A stretch of DNA of 64,000 nt from Stakelama pacifica (GCF_004361835.1 NZ_SNWD01000002.1:248001-312000); one strand, 5' to 3'; counted from the stretch's first letter, positions 9,284-18,535 are shown. Notes: generated by a model not told the origin, from the letters alone. Numbers and translations are program-made.

Positions 9284-12259
9284 TTAAAATTTGTAGGAAA
9301 GCCCCACATACGCGCGCCGTCCCGAATATACGTTCGAGATGAAGCGGGCCTTCGTATCGTTGCCCAGATGCTGACGCTGTTCCGACTTGGTCAGGTTGAT
9401 GACCGATGCGGTCAGCTGAACATTGTTGAACAGTTCATACGATGCGTTGAGGTCAACCTGCTCATACGGATCGGTATAGACGTTGAGCCCCGAGGACAGA
9501 CCGCCCACCACTTCGCCGCGACGGTTGTACGATGCGCGCAGCAGGACCGGGCCGCGTTCGTAGAAGACCGAGGCGTTGACCTGCGTCTTCGCACTGCCGA
9601 CCAGCGGCGAGGTGCCGACCTTCTGTCCGTTCAGGCTGACATCCGCGACCGAAGTGTCGTTATAGGTGAAGTTCACCTGCGCACCGAGGCCGAAACTCAG
9701 CGTATGCTGTGCATAGAGTTCGACACCCTGCGACACTGCCTTCGACCCGTTCGCCTGAGTCGAATATTGCTGGATAGTGACTTCCTCGCCAGCGACATTC
9801 TGCTGAACGTCGAGCACCAGCGGCACGATGAAGTCGGAGACGTCCTTGCGGAACAACGTAGCGCCGACCACCGATCCGCGCTGGAAATACCATTCCACGC
9901 CGACATCATATTGCCATGCCTTGAACGGCTTCAGATCAAAATTACCGCCGCCGCCGAACCAGCCGGGCAGCGCGCCGAATTCGGCCCGGTCGAACACGAA
10001 CGGATCGGCATTGAAGGTGAGCGAGCGCGCACCCGCGAGATCGCCGTAGCTGGGCCGCGCCATCACCTTCGCCACCGCCCCGCGGACGAGGAGGTCGGGG
10101 GTAACGTTCCATGCAACGTTGAAGCTCGGAAGGACTTCGGTGTAGCTCTTGGACTCGTTGTTCGGGCTGTACACGCGAACTTCCCGCTGATCCTGCGGAA
10201 TGACCAGGCAGTTACCGTCTTCGCCTACCGGTTTGTTCGGATCGAACGGGCCGGCAGGGCCATCGACGCAATAGTCGTTCTCATAATATAGAACGTCGGT
10301 CGAGGTGCCGCTCTGCTTCGTACTGACCAGACGAATGCCGATATTGCCGCGAACGGTTTCGGTCTTGTAATTGACCTGCGCATAGCCCGCCCAGATGCGC
10401 TCACCGATATTGTACAGATTCTGCGGCTCCGGCACACGGACCGGGCCATTATAGGTCTTGTTCAGATAATCGATGTAATTCTTGATGTTGATCGCCGGGA
10501 AAGCGTTGGTTTCGAACCCGCCGGGAATGTTGCTGAGCGAGTCAGGATAGAAGAATTCAGGCAGCGCCAGCGCACCGCCCGGCGTATCCTGAAAACGGCG
10601 CGTATTCGCATCGTCCGAATACCATTCGAACCGCCCGGTTTCGCGATGGATCGACGCATCGCGCCATTTCGCACCGACCTGAATCGAATCGATGAAGCTG
10701 TCGAAATGCCGGGTTACGTCGACCTGCGCATAGCGCTGCGACAGCGTGCTGTTCGAAAAGCCCGAGCCGGTCGAACCAAGGTCGATCTGCGCGGTGCCCG
10801 CCAGCATGTTCTGGAGCACCTCGGGGGTGAACTCCATCGACATGCCCTGTTTGGTGAAGTCCCAGGCACTCAGGAAATTGCCGTTGGTGGTGCCGTTACG
10901 CGGCTTTGCCTGTGCGTAGAACTGGAAGGAAGGGCCGCCGTCCGACTTGGTCTTGCCCAGCGCGAAATGCACATCGAGCCGATCTTTGTTCCAGTCGCCC
11001 TGAACGTCGAACGTGTTGGATACTTTTTTCTGCCGTACCAGCGTATTTTGGGGCGCAGGCGTCTCCATGGTGCACAGATTGCCCGGCACGCGGCACCCGG
11101 TGCCCTCAGGCGGAACTTCGAACGTCGCGCCGGTGAAGATCGTACCGCTGGGATCCAGCCTCGCACCGGTGAAGAAATTGCCATAGCCCCATTCGGGCAC
11201 CTTGATGGTGCTGGAAATATAATCTCCCTTGACCTGAAAACGGAAATAATTGGCGGTGATGGTCAGGTTATCGAACGGCTTCATCTGCGCCGTCGCCTGA
11301 ATGCCGAGCCGCTTGCGCTTTTCGTCCTGAATGGTTTCGCCGACCGACTGCGGCGCCCAATAGCCGCTATAATGCGTTCCATCGCGCGTCGTGGTACCGG
11401 CATCGTTGCCGCTGTTCCAGTACGAGATCGCATCGTCGTTCGCGAAGGTGTTGCCGTTCACATCGACGGCAGGCTGTGTGCTCTTGTCATCGGTCCACCA
11501 ATGCCAGGACGAACCATAAGCGCTGAGCGTGCGGTTGGTGCGCTCCTGATAGGTCGCACCGACCAGGAAGCCCAGCCGCTCTTCAGGGTCTTTCCAGGAC
11601 AGCAGGCCGGACACGTTCGGCTCCACCTTTTCGGTGACATCGGCATAGGTGCCTTCGACCTGAACATTGCCCGACCATGCATCGAGATCGAACGGCTTGC
11701 GCGTGTGGTTGATGATGACGCCGCCGACGCCGCCTTCGTCGAGCCGCGCTTCGGCCGATTTATACACCTCGACACTGCCGATAAAGGTCGAGGGGAGCAG
11801 GACATAATCGAACGAACGCGACGGATTGTCGCCGGTCGATGCAATGAAGTTGCCGTTGAGTTCGGTGAGCGTCAGATCGGAGCTCAACCCGCGAATGCTG
11901 ACCCGGCTGCCCTCGCCGCCGTCGCGGCTGATGATGACACCGGGAACGCGCTGGAGCGAATCCGCGACGTTCTTGTCGGGGAATTTACCGACATCTTCCG
12001 CCGTGATGACGTCGATAAACGCGTTGGCGTCGCGCTTCTGTTCAAGACTCGCCTCGATCGACTGGCGATAGCCGGTGACCACGATGTCGCTTGCGCCGTC
12101 CTGAGCGCTGGTGGGGGCCGTTGTTTCCTGCTGCGTGCCCGTTTCCTGCGCCGATGCCGCGCCGGCAAACCCCGCCACCGCGCTGGCGGTGAGCATCAGA
12201 TGACGAACCAGCCGCTGACGCGCGCTGATCTTCGATAGACGGATTCCGGATGTCTTCAT
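9284..12259 (-). CDS. TonB-dependent receptor (glycan uptake)
   Basis: This is an outer-membrane TonB-dependent receptor of about 991 residues. It would bring mannan- or N-glycan-derived oligosaccharides into the periplasm using energy from TonB-ExbBD. It has a Sec signal (HLMLTASAVAGFAGAASA), a TonB box (DIVVTGYR), a plug domain (ITAEDVGKFPDKNVADSLQR, VPGVIISR, VSIRGL) and a long beta-barrel ending in the typical aromatic residue (GLSYKF). The ATG at 12259 is preceded by AGGGAGGG, so a longer upstream reading frame is not needed. No SusD-like partner is present, as expected in Proteobacteria. It lies downstream of an AT-rich promoter region and is separated from the enzymes below by a hairpin. 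Confidence 0.95.
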   Translation of the reverse strand: MKTSGIRLSKISARQRLVRHLMLTASAVAGFAGAASAQETGTQQETTAPTSAQDGASDIVVTGYRQSIEASLEQKRDANAFIDVITAEDVGKFPDKNVADSLQRVPGVIISRDGGEGSRVSIRGLSSDLTLTELNGNFIASTGDNPSRSFDYVLLPSTFIGSVEVYKSAEARLDEGGVGGVIINHTRKPFDLDAWSGNVQVEGTYADVTEKVEPNVSGLLSWKDPEERLGFLVGATYQERTNRTLSAYGSSWHWWTDDKSTQPAVDVNGNTFANDDAISYWNSGNDAGTTTRDGTHYSGYWAPQSVGETIQDEKRKRLGIQATAQMKPFDNLTITANYFRFQVKGDYISSTIKVPEWGYGNFFTGARLDPSGTIFTGATFEVPPEGTGCRVPGNLCTMETPAPQNTLVRQKKVSNTFDVQGDWNKDRLDVHFALGKTKSDGGPSFQFYAQAKPRNGTTNGNFLSAWDFTKQGMSMEFTPEVLQNMLAGTAQIDLGSTGSGFSNSTLSQRYAQVDVTRHFDSFIDSIQVGAKWRDASIHRETGRFEWYSDDANTRRFQDTPGGALALPEFFYPDSLSNIPGGFETNAFPAINIKNYIDYLNKTYNGPVRVPEPQNLYNIGERIWAGYAQVNYKTETVRGNIGIRLVSTKQSGTSTDVLYYENDYCVDGPAGPFDPNKPVGEDGNCLVIPQDQREVRVYSPNNESKSYTEVLPSFNVAWNVTPDLLVRGAVAKVMARPSYGDLAGARSLTFNADPFVFDRAEFGALPGWFGGGGNFDLKPFKAWQYDVGVEWYFQRGSVVGATLFRKDVSDFIVPLVLDVQQNVAGEEVTIQQYSTQANGSKAVSQGVELYAQHTLSFGLGAQVNFTYNDTSVADVSLNGQKVGTSPLVGSAKTQVNASVFYERGPVLLRASYNRRGEVVGGLSSGLNVYTDPYEQVDLNASYELFNNVQLTASVINLTKSEQRQHLGNDTKARFISNVYSGRRAYVGLSYKF

Positions 12260-12357
12260 TGTTTTTCCCTCCCTGTTGGTCGCGGGTGCAATACCCACGG
12301 GGTCAGCCCGTCGAGTCTTGCGCCCGATCAACTATCCACACTTCATAATCATAAAAA

Positions 12358-12391
12358 CAATTTGTCAAATAAATGTTTTATTCCACAATTG
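12358..12391. promoter_or_regulatory. AT-rich imperfect dyad in the receptor promoter
   Basis: The 227-bp gap before the receptor gene contains an island of low GC content. Its outer arms, CAATT and AATTG, are symmetric, with AATAAA and TTTTATT inside. On the minus strand a TTGACA is present within it. The words TTGACAAA and TTTATTT recur in the gap upstream of the first GH92 gene (about 17000-17030). It is probably a promoter with an operator for a sugar-responsive regulator; the assignment is inference. Confidence 0.45.
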
Positions 12392-12486
12392 CCCTTGTGT
12401 CCCGATGTTGGGATTCTCCCGACTTTCCCGTTTTATTTTGTGGTTAGGCGATGAACCTCTGACGATTGGCAGGTGCCGAATCATCA

Positions 12487-14433
12487 TCATTGTCGTTCCG
12501 AATCGTTCGCCTCCCACAAGGGTGCGGCGATGCGCGAAAGCGTTTCGGGCGGTGCCTTCGCTTCGGCGCGGTCATAGGTGAGCAGGCCGTTTATCTCATC
12601 CTCGACATCGCTGGTCTGGGTGTAGACCGCAGCGCTCAGCCCCGCTTCTTTGGCCTGACGGATCACCTCGTCCATTTTTCGGCGGAAGCGCTCGACATAA
12701 TCGGCCTCATCGCGCGCAACCTGATATCCCCAGTTGCGCTTGCCCGCGCGCCAGATATGCCCCTCGACCGGAAGGCCGATGCCGCCATATTCGCCCAGCA
12801 CGATCGCCCGGTTTGCCTGATGCGCCGGGGTTTTGGGGACATCTTCATAGGTATGAATGTCATAGACGTCCGACACGTCGGGCGCGCTGTCCACCCAGCC
12901 GGAATCGGCATCGATCAGGCGTGAGGGGTCGAGCCCCTTCACGAAGCGGGCGAGCGTGGCTGAGTCATATTGTCCCCAGCCTTCATTGTTGATCACCCAC
13001 AGCACGATCGAGGGAAAGGCGCGCAGATCGCCCACCATCGCGGCAAGCTCCTGCTGCTGCTGCGCCATGGCGTCAGACGGGAACACCGCCTGATACTGGC
13101 TGGTCCCGGCAAGAAACTGATCTTCGCCGCCGCCCGAGGGCATGTCCTGCCAGATCAGCATACCCAGCCGGTCGGCGTCATAATAATAGCGGGCGGGCTC
13201 GACCTTGATATGCTTGCGCACCATGTTGAACCCGGCCTTTTTCAGGAAGACGAGATCGCTTCGCATCGCCTCCTCGGAGGGCGGTGTATAGAGCCCGTCA
13301 GGCCACCAGCCCTGATCGAGCGTCCCGTTCTGAAAGAGCGGGCGATTGTTGAGCAGGATCGCGGGCTGGCCCTGAACGCTGCCCTCACCGATCGAAATCT
13401 TGCGCATCGCGAAATAGGCATCGACGCTGTCGCGCGGTTCGCCCACGACCCGGGCACCGGCATAGGCCGCGCCTTCACGCTGGGTGAAGCGCGAATCATA
13501 GGCGGTGCGATCGCGATCCTTCGACCCGGCATAGGGATCTTCGACCCGAACCAGTTCCGCTTTCAGGTCATAGAGATAGGGATCGTCCGGCGACCAGAGA
13601 TGCGCTTGCGGAACCGTCAGCGTCGCGCGGCGATTGGCGCGGATGATCGTCGATGCAACCACCCGGCCATTTGCGCTCGCCGTCAACCGCACTGCGTCGC
13701 GATCATCAGCCCAGCCGCTCAGCGCTACCGCCACATCGACGACGCCGCGATCGATATCGGGCGTGGCGCGCACATCGGCGATGTGCAGTTCGGGCACGGG
13801 TTCGATCCAGACCGTTTGCCAGATCCCGCTGACCGCCGTGTACCAGATGCCGGAAGGATCGAGGATTTGCTTGCCGCGCGGTTGCGTACCCGCACTGGTC
13901 GGATCGGTGACCTGAACGATCAGTTCGTTCTGCCCCGGTTTCAGATAGGAGCTGATGTCGAAGCCGAAGGTCGAAAATCCGCCCTTATGCGCGCCGACCA
14001 CCGATCCGTTGACCAGCACGGTGGCCGCATAGTCGACCGCACCGAAATTCAGCATGACATGCTCGCCCGCCCAGTCGGCGGGAACGGTGAAGCTGCGCCG
14101 ATACCAGATTCGCTGGTCGGGCGTCACCTTGCGCGCCACGCGCGACAATCGGGATTCGACCGGGAAAGGCACCAGAATCTGCCCGTCCATCCGCTGCGGC
14201 CGCGCTGCCGCTTTGGGGGCGATGGCATAGTCCCACAGCCCGTTCAGATTTTGCCAGCGCGCTCGCTTCAGCTGCGGCCGGGGATAGCTTTGCCAGACAT
14301 TGTCAGGGGTGACCCCCGCGCCCCAGCGAGTGATGAGGTCGCTGGTATAGACGCCATCCTGCGTCGTGCTCTGCGGCATCGCCGCCACGGGCGTCGCGGC
14401 GAACAGGAAAGCCAGCATAAGAAGTCGTTTCAT
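12487..14433 (-). CDS. GH2 family beta-glycosidase
   Basis: This is an exported GH2 enzyme of 648 residues, with a Sec signal MKRLLMLAFLFAATPVAA. The sugar-binding domain is recognisable (LNGLWDYAI, then WYRRSFTVP). The immunoglobulin-like domain and the TIM-barrel catalytic domain follow. The acid/base Glu lies in VINNEGWGQYD and the nucleophile Glu in VLGEYGGIG. GH2 includes beta-mannosidases, beta-galactosidases and beta-glucuronidases; in a locus rich in alpha-mannosidases, cleavage of the N-glycan core beta-mannose is plausible but unproven. GGAGGAATTGCA precedes the ATG at 14433. It is downstream of a GH92 gene across a 132-bp gap that holds a strong hairpin. Confidence 0.9.
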   Translation of the reverse strand: MKRLLMLAFLFAATPVAAMPQSTTQDGVYTSDLITRWGAGVTPDNVWQSYPRPQLKRARWQNLNGLWDYAIAPKAAARPQRMDGQILVPFPVESRLSRVARKVTPDQRIWYRRSFTVPADWAGEHVMLNFGAVDYAATVLVNGSVVGAHKGGFSTFGFDISSYLKPGQNELIVQVTDPTSAGTQPRGKQILDPSGIWYTAVSGIWQTVWIEPVPELHIADVRATPDIDRGVVDVAVALSGWADDRDAVRLTASANGRVVASTIIRANRRATLTVPQAHLWSPDDPYLYDLKAELVRVEDPYAGSKDRDRTAYDSRFTQREGAAYAGARVVGEPRDSVDAYFAMRKISIGEGSVQGQPAILLNNRPLFQNGTLDQGWWPDGLYTPPSEEAMRSDLVFLKKAGFNMVRKHIKVEPARYYYDADRLGMLIWQDMPSGGGEDQFLAGTSQYQAVFPSDAMAQQQQELAAMVGDLRAFPSIVLWVINNEGWGQYDSATLARFVKGLDPSRLIDADSGWVDSAPDVSDVYDIHTYEDVPKTPAHQANRAIVLGEYGGIGLPVEGHIWRAGKRNWGYQVARDEADYVERFRRKMDEVIRQAKEAGLSAAVYTQTSDVEDEINGLLTYDRAEAKAPPETLSRIAAPLWEANDSERQ

Positions 14434-14480
14434 TGCAATTCCTCCTGCTTGCCGACCGGCACGGCGGATGGCGGCAGTTC

Positions 14481-14522
14481 GGAGCCCGGATGTTTGGAGA
14501 GGCAAGATGGCATCCGGGCTCC
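14481..14522. repeat. Perfect 12-bp inverted repeat between GH92 and GH2 genes
   Basis: GGAGCCCGGATG at 14481-14492 pairs exactly with CATCCGGGCTCC at 14511-14522 around an 18-nt loop. There is no T-run after it on either strand, so it looks more like an RNA-processing or stabilising hairpin, or a REP element, than a terminator. Confidence 0.7.
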
Positions 14523-14565
14523 GGTCTCCGCGCCGGGGGGCGGCCACGGAGATTCGAACCATGGT

Positions 14566-16935
14566 TCAGTTCCTCACGTCGGACAGCGAGGGCGGCGCGG
14601 CACCGAGTGACGAACCCCAGTTCGGGTTCGGCTTCGGCCCCATATCGAAGACGAACGCCGCTCCGTCGCTGATATCGTCATGGCTGAACCATGGCTTGTT
14701 CCATGCGCGGCCGTTCAGCGTGGCCGACTGGATGTACATATTATCGGGCGAATTGTTCTTCGCGGTAATGGTGAGCGATTTGCCGTTGCCCATGTCGAGC
14801 GCGACATGATCGAACACCGGGCTGCCGATCACATAAACGTCGCTCGACGGATCCACGGGATAAAACCCCATCGCGCTCAGCATATACCAGGACGATGTCG
14901 CCCCCTGATCATCCATGCCGGGATAGCCATAGCCCGCTGCATCGCTGCCATAGGTCAGGTTCAGGATTTTGCGGACGAGTGCCTGCGTCTTCCACGGCTG
15001 ACCGCTCCAGGCATAGAGATAGGGTGCCTGCTGATCGGGCTGATTGCCCTGCACATATTGGCCGATCATGCCGGTGCAGTCCCGGCAAATGCCTTTGGGC
15101 GCATAGGGCGTATTGAAGAAGCGATCGAGCTTCGCATTGAACGCCTCGCGCCCGCCCAGCAGCGCGATCAGTCCACCGACATCCTGCGGAACCAGCCATA
15201 GCGTCGACCAGCCCGATGCCTCTTTCATCATGAAATTATAATAGGGTTCGGCGGGGTCGAAAGGCGAAATCCATGCACCGTCTTCGGTACGCCCGCGCAT
15301 GAAGCCGGTGCTTTTATCGAAGACATTGGCATAATTGCGCGCGCGGTTCAGAAAGAGGCGGTAATCCTCTTCCTTGCCCAGCTTCTTCGCATATTGGGCA
15401 AGCGCATAATCGTCCCACGCATATTCCAGCGTCGTCGCCACGCCGGCCTTGCCCCCGGCATAAGGCGGGCTGGGATTATGATCGGGTACAATGTCCGAAA
15501 TCCAGCCCTGCCGCATATATTCGGCCAGATAGCCGCGCGGCCCTTTCGGATCGACCGCGTTCTTGCGCAGATATTCGTACGCTGCAGCATAATCGAACGG
15601 AATGCCGCGCTTCCATGCGCCGAGATACAGGAACACGGCATTGTCGCCGTGGAACGAGGTATTCATATACCCCGTTTCGCGCGCCATATCGAGCTCGGAC
15701 GCCATGATATTGCGCACGACCTCAGGCTCCATCAGTTCGAGCAGCACGATCTGATTGCGCCCGGTATCCCAGAACGGCACCGGGCCGTAGCGGTCATGGG
15801 TTGCGGTCTTCACCTCGCCATTGCTGTCGGCGAATTTCTCGCCCTTTGCGGCGATCAGGCGGGGGCTCGCAAAGGACTGGAACAGGGTCGAGTAGAACAG
15901 CTTGCGCTGTTTTTCCGTGCCACCCGATACGCGTACCCGGCCGAGCAGCGCCGACCATTCGTCGCGTGCTGCGGTCCGGACCCGCTCAAAGTCCCATCCC
16001 GGAATTTCATCGGCGAGCCGCTGTTCGGCCTGCGCATAGCTGGTGCCATGCGCCATTTTCACCAGTATCTTCTCGCCCGCTTCGGTGCGGAAGGTGGCAT
16101 AGCCGCCGGCATAGCTGCCGTCCGTTTTGCGCGCGGCCGGGTCGATATCGCTCACACCGATGCCCCAGCCGACATTGTCGCCCGGCGCCTTTCGGAACGT
16201 GCCGAACGCCGCAAAAGGTTTCGAAAATTCAGCGACGAAATAGGCACCGTCAGCACCCCTGCTCTGCGCCGATTTACCCCGGATCATCCGGTCGCCGACC
16301 ACTTCCATCTCGCCGCCATGGCGCGGAAAGCTGATGGTTACATTCGACCGTTCCGCCTTGGGAAAGGTAAAGCGCATAACGCTTGCCCAGCGCGTCGCCG
16401 TCATTTCGGCTCTGGTATCGAAGCTGTTGAGATAGACCGAGTAATAGCCGGGCGATGCCTTTTCCCGCGCCTTGTCATAATAGGCCTGACGATAGGCGGG
16501 TGCGGGCGACCAGTCGCCGACCACCGGCGAAACGATCGGCTCTGCGCCGCCGCCATAGGTGGGGCCGCCGCCACCGGTAAATCCGATCATCGTCGGATTG
16601 GTATAATAATAAGGAACCGGGACGCCGTTGGGATAGCTGAGTTCGATATTGTTGTTGACCGGCGAAGCCGCGACCGATGCATGCGGCAGGCGCGCGCCGG
16701 GGGAGGTCTGGCCCGAATAGACCGGCTCACCCGGTGGCGGCGCGTTTCCGATCAGATCCTGACGATCGAGCGGCGCGGTACCCACCAGTGGATCGGCAAG
16801 GTCGACCGCCGCGCTGCTGTCTCGCGCGGCGTCCTGCGCGAACGCCGATCCGGCGCCCGACAGACCGGCGACCATCGCGATCAGCGATACGGCAAAGGCG
16901 TTCGCCATGCCTGTCTTTCTGGGAATGACCTTCAT
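14566..16935 (-). CDS. GH92 family protein with Gln at the catalytic-acid position
   Basis: This is a GH92 protein of 789 residues with a Sec signal (NAFAVSLIAMVAGLSGAGSAFA). It is the first gene of the mannoside operon. Family blocks include VDLADPLVGTAPL at the N-terminus, a glycine-rich PTMIGFTGGGGPTYGGG insert, PFWDTGRNQIVLLEL, and near the C-terminus DDQGATSSWYMLSAMGFYPVDP. The acid loop reads YVQGNQPDQQAPYLY: residue 632 (codon 15040-15042) is Gln instead of Glu, and the usual preceding His is also Gln. It therefore differs from the canonical pattern more than the GH92 at 5766-8117. A phosphodiester or otherwise activated substrate, or loss of activity, are the options. GGGGGAGGGGGACA precedes the ATG. 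Confidence 0.9.
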   Translation of the reverse strand: MKVIPRKTGMANAFAVSLIAMVAGLSGAGSAFAQDAARDSSAAVDLADPLVGTAPLDRQDLIGNAPPPGEPVYSGQTSPGARLPHASVAASPVNNNIELSYPNGVPVPYYYTNPTMIGFTGGGGPTYGGGAEPIVSPVVGDWSPAPAYRQAYYDKAREKASPGYYSVYLNSFDTRAEMTATRWASVMRFTFPKAERSNVTISFPRHGGEMEVVGDRMIRGKSAQSRGADGAYFVAEFSKPFAAFGTFRKAPGDNVGWGIGVSDIDPAARKTDGSYAGGYATFRTEAGEKILVKMAHGTSYAQAEQRLADEIPGWDFERVRTAARDEWSALLGRVRVSGGTEKQRKLFYSTLFQSFASPRLIAAKGEKFADSNGEVKTATHDRYGPVPFWDTGRNQIVLLELMEPEVVRNIMASELDMARETGYMNTSFHGDNAVFLYLGAWKRGIPFDYAAAYEYLRKNAVDPKGPRGYLAEYMRQGWISDIVPDHNPSPPYAGGKAGVATTLEYAWDDYALAQYAKKLGKEEDYRLFLNRARNYANVFDKSTGFMRGRTEDGAWISPFDPAEPYYNFMMKEASGWSTLWLVPQDVGGLIALLGGREAFNAKLDRFFNTPYAPKGICRDCTGMIGQYVQGNQPDQQAPYLYAWSGQPWKTQALVRKILNLTYGSDAAGYGYPGMDDQGATSSWYMLSAMGFYPVDPSSDVYVIGSPVFDHVALDMGNGKSLTITAKNNSPDNMYIQSATLNGRAWNKPWFSHDDISDGAAFVFDMGPKPNPNWGSSLGAAPPSLSDVRN

Positions 16936-16997
16936 TGTCCCCCTCCCCCTGTGTGCTTTGCTCTTGCCGACTCTCCGGTCAGCTTGGGGACAAAGTT

Positions 16998-17031
16998 AAA
17001 TAAACCAAATTGTTTGTCAATTGCTCATCGT
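16998..17031. promoter_or_regulatory. AT-rich putative promoter/operator upstream of the GH92 operon
   Basis: The 276-bp gap between the ROK gene and the first GH92 gene contains an AT-rich block with TTGACAAAC and TTTATTTAAC on the minus strand. The words TTGACAAA and TTTATTT are shared with the receptor promoter island near 12358-12391. This suggests one regulator, perhaps the adjacent ROK protein, controls both; this is inference. Confidence 0.4.
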
Positions 17032-17211
17032 ATTGAAATTTGGCGTTTACCTGTGGGACGATGCGTTACTGGTGAACGTCGGAAAGTCGCAGCACTGTCG
17101 AGGCCGAACGTCAGCCCGGACAGGGACCGTCGCGCCCCGGTAAAGGGCTGTTTCGTTCACCCGCGTCGCGGGACAGACTGGCCTGGCTGAATAGCGAATT
17201 CGCGCCTGCGG

Positions 17212-18450
17212 TCAGCGCCCTGCCTGCATCAGAATCGATTCCGACGGCAGCACACTGTCGAGGAACGGCATCAGCGCCGCTCCGATGGCCGACGCATCGT
17301 CCGCAGTATCCGCACGTCGAACCGGAGCCACCGCCGGTATCGCGCAATCCGCCATCCGTGCGTTCAGCCGTTCGACCAGCGCATCTGCAAGTTTACCCGG
17401 GAGCCGCCCGCCGATCAGAATCGTCGCCGGATTGATCAGACAGTTCACTGCGATCAGCGGCTGGACCAGCACCTCGGCCGCATCGTCGAGCCAGTCATCT
17501 ACGACCGCCTGCCTTTCCGGCGACCCATCGACCAGCGAATTGGGGCATTCGACCCGATGCCCCGCCTGTTCCAGCCGATCGTACAGCGCGGAAAGCGATA
17601 CGGTGTCCTGCACATTATGCCCCGGCCCATGCACCGGATCGGGCATTGCCCAGATTTCGCCCGACCGCGAATCGGCACCGCGCACATAGGCGCGATCAAT
17701 GACGAGCCCGCTTCCCAGTCCTGCGCTGACCAGCAGGTAGAAAAAGCTGGTCACGGCAAGACCATTGCCCAGATGCGCCTCACCCTGCGCGGCACTCGCC
17801 GCGTCATTATCGGTGTAGATCGGCCAGGGCAGCACATCGCCCAGCAGATCGCCGATCTCGGTATCGCTCCACTGATCATATTCAGGCGGGCGGTGCGGTA
17901 GCGAAATTCGCCCCATATCGTCGGGCAGCGCCACCCCGACGCCGAGGATGCGGTTGCGATCGACGTCGCCCTCTTTCAGCAGCGCCGGCAGGCTCTCACG
18001 GACATAGTCGATCACCGTTTCGGGCAACGCAAAGGCGACCTCCCGGCTTTTCCGGCTGCGCACCTGACCGGCCAGGTCCAGCGTGACCAGCGTGATATGA
18101 TCACGATCGATATTCAGGCCGATCGAAAAAGCGCCATCGGGATTGATGACGATCCGCATCGCCGGCTGGCCGCGCTTTCCCTGCAACCGGCCCGCAGGCT
18201 TCACAAAGCCGAGATCGGTCAGCTTCGCTGTGATGTTCGCGATCGTCGGCGCGGTCAGGCCGGTGACGCGCGCCAGCTCGCTGCGCGTCGTTTCGTCCAT
18301 CAGCCGGATCGCCTGCAACACGATCCGCTGATTATAATCGCCCGCCCGCTCCAGATTGGTGCCGCTCAGGCTGAGCGTCAGCCGGGCAGCGCTGATATCG
18401 GCACCGCCTGCCGCTGCGCGCCGCTCTGCTTTGGGGAGCTTGAAGGTCAT
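17212..18450 (-). CDS. ROK family transcriptional regulator
   Basis: This is a sugar-responsive repressor or activator of the ROK family (NagC/Mlc/XylR type), 412 residues. A winged helix-turn-helix lies at about residues 40-95 (DETTRSELARVTGLTAPTIANITAKL). A sugar-kinase-like ROK domain follows, with LLVSAGLGSGLVIDRAYVRGADSRSGEI and a C-terminal NPATILIGG block. The usual ROK zinc motif (CxCGxxGCxE) is missing and replaced by PDPVHGPGHNVQDTVS. I chose the ATG at 18450 because the reading frame upstream of it lacks coding character; its ribosome-binding site is weak. It sits between the mannoside and beta-glucan loci, so it may control either. Confidence 0.88.
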   Translation of the reverse strand: MTFKLPKAERRAAAGGADISAARLTLSLSGTNLERAGDYNQRIVLQAIRLMDETTRSELARVTGLTAPTIANITAKLTDLGFVKPAGRLQGKRGQPAMRIVINPDGAFSIGLNIDRDHITLVTLDLAGQVRSRKSREVAFALPETVIDYVRESLPALLKEGDVDRNRILGVGVALPDDMGRISLPHRPPEYDQWSDTEIGDLLGDVLPWPIYTDNDAASAAQGEAHLGNGLAVTSFFYLLVSAGLGSGLVIDRAYVRGADSRSGEIWAMPDPVHGPGHNVQDTVSLSALYDRLEQAGHRVECPNSLVDGSPERQAVVDDWLDDAAEVLVQPLIAVNCLINPATILIGGRLPGKLADALVERLNARMADCAIPAVAPVRRADTADDASAIGAALMPFLDSVLPSESILMQAGR

Positions 18451-18511
18451 GTAAAAATATTCCCGAAACGATCCGCCGTCGCGGCATCGGGCCGCGCTGA
18501 AACGAAATGGA

Positions 18512-18535
18512 TTTAATAATTCGGGTTTAATAATT
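18512..18535. promoter_or_regulatory. Tandem TTTAATAATT repeats upstream of the ROK gene
   Basis: Two identical 10-bp copies of TTTAATAATT start 14 bp apart (18512-18521 and 18526-18535). They lie 62-85 bp upstream of the ROK start in otherwise GC-rich sequence. The location suggests autoregulation by the ROK protein or a promoter element. Confidence 0.5.
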
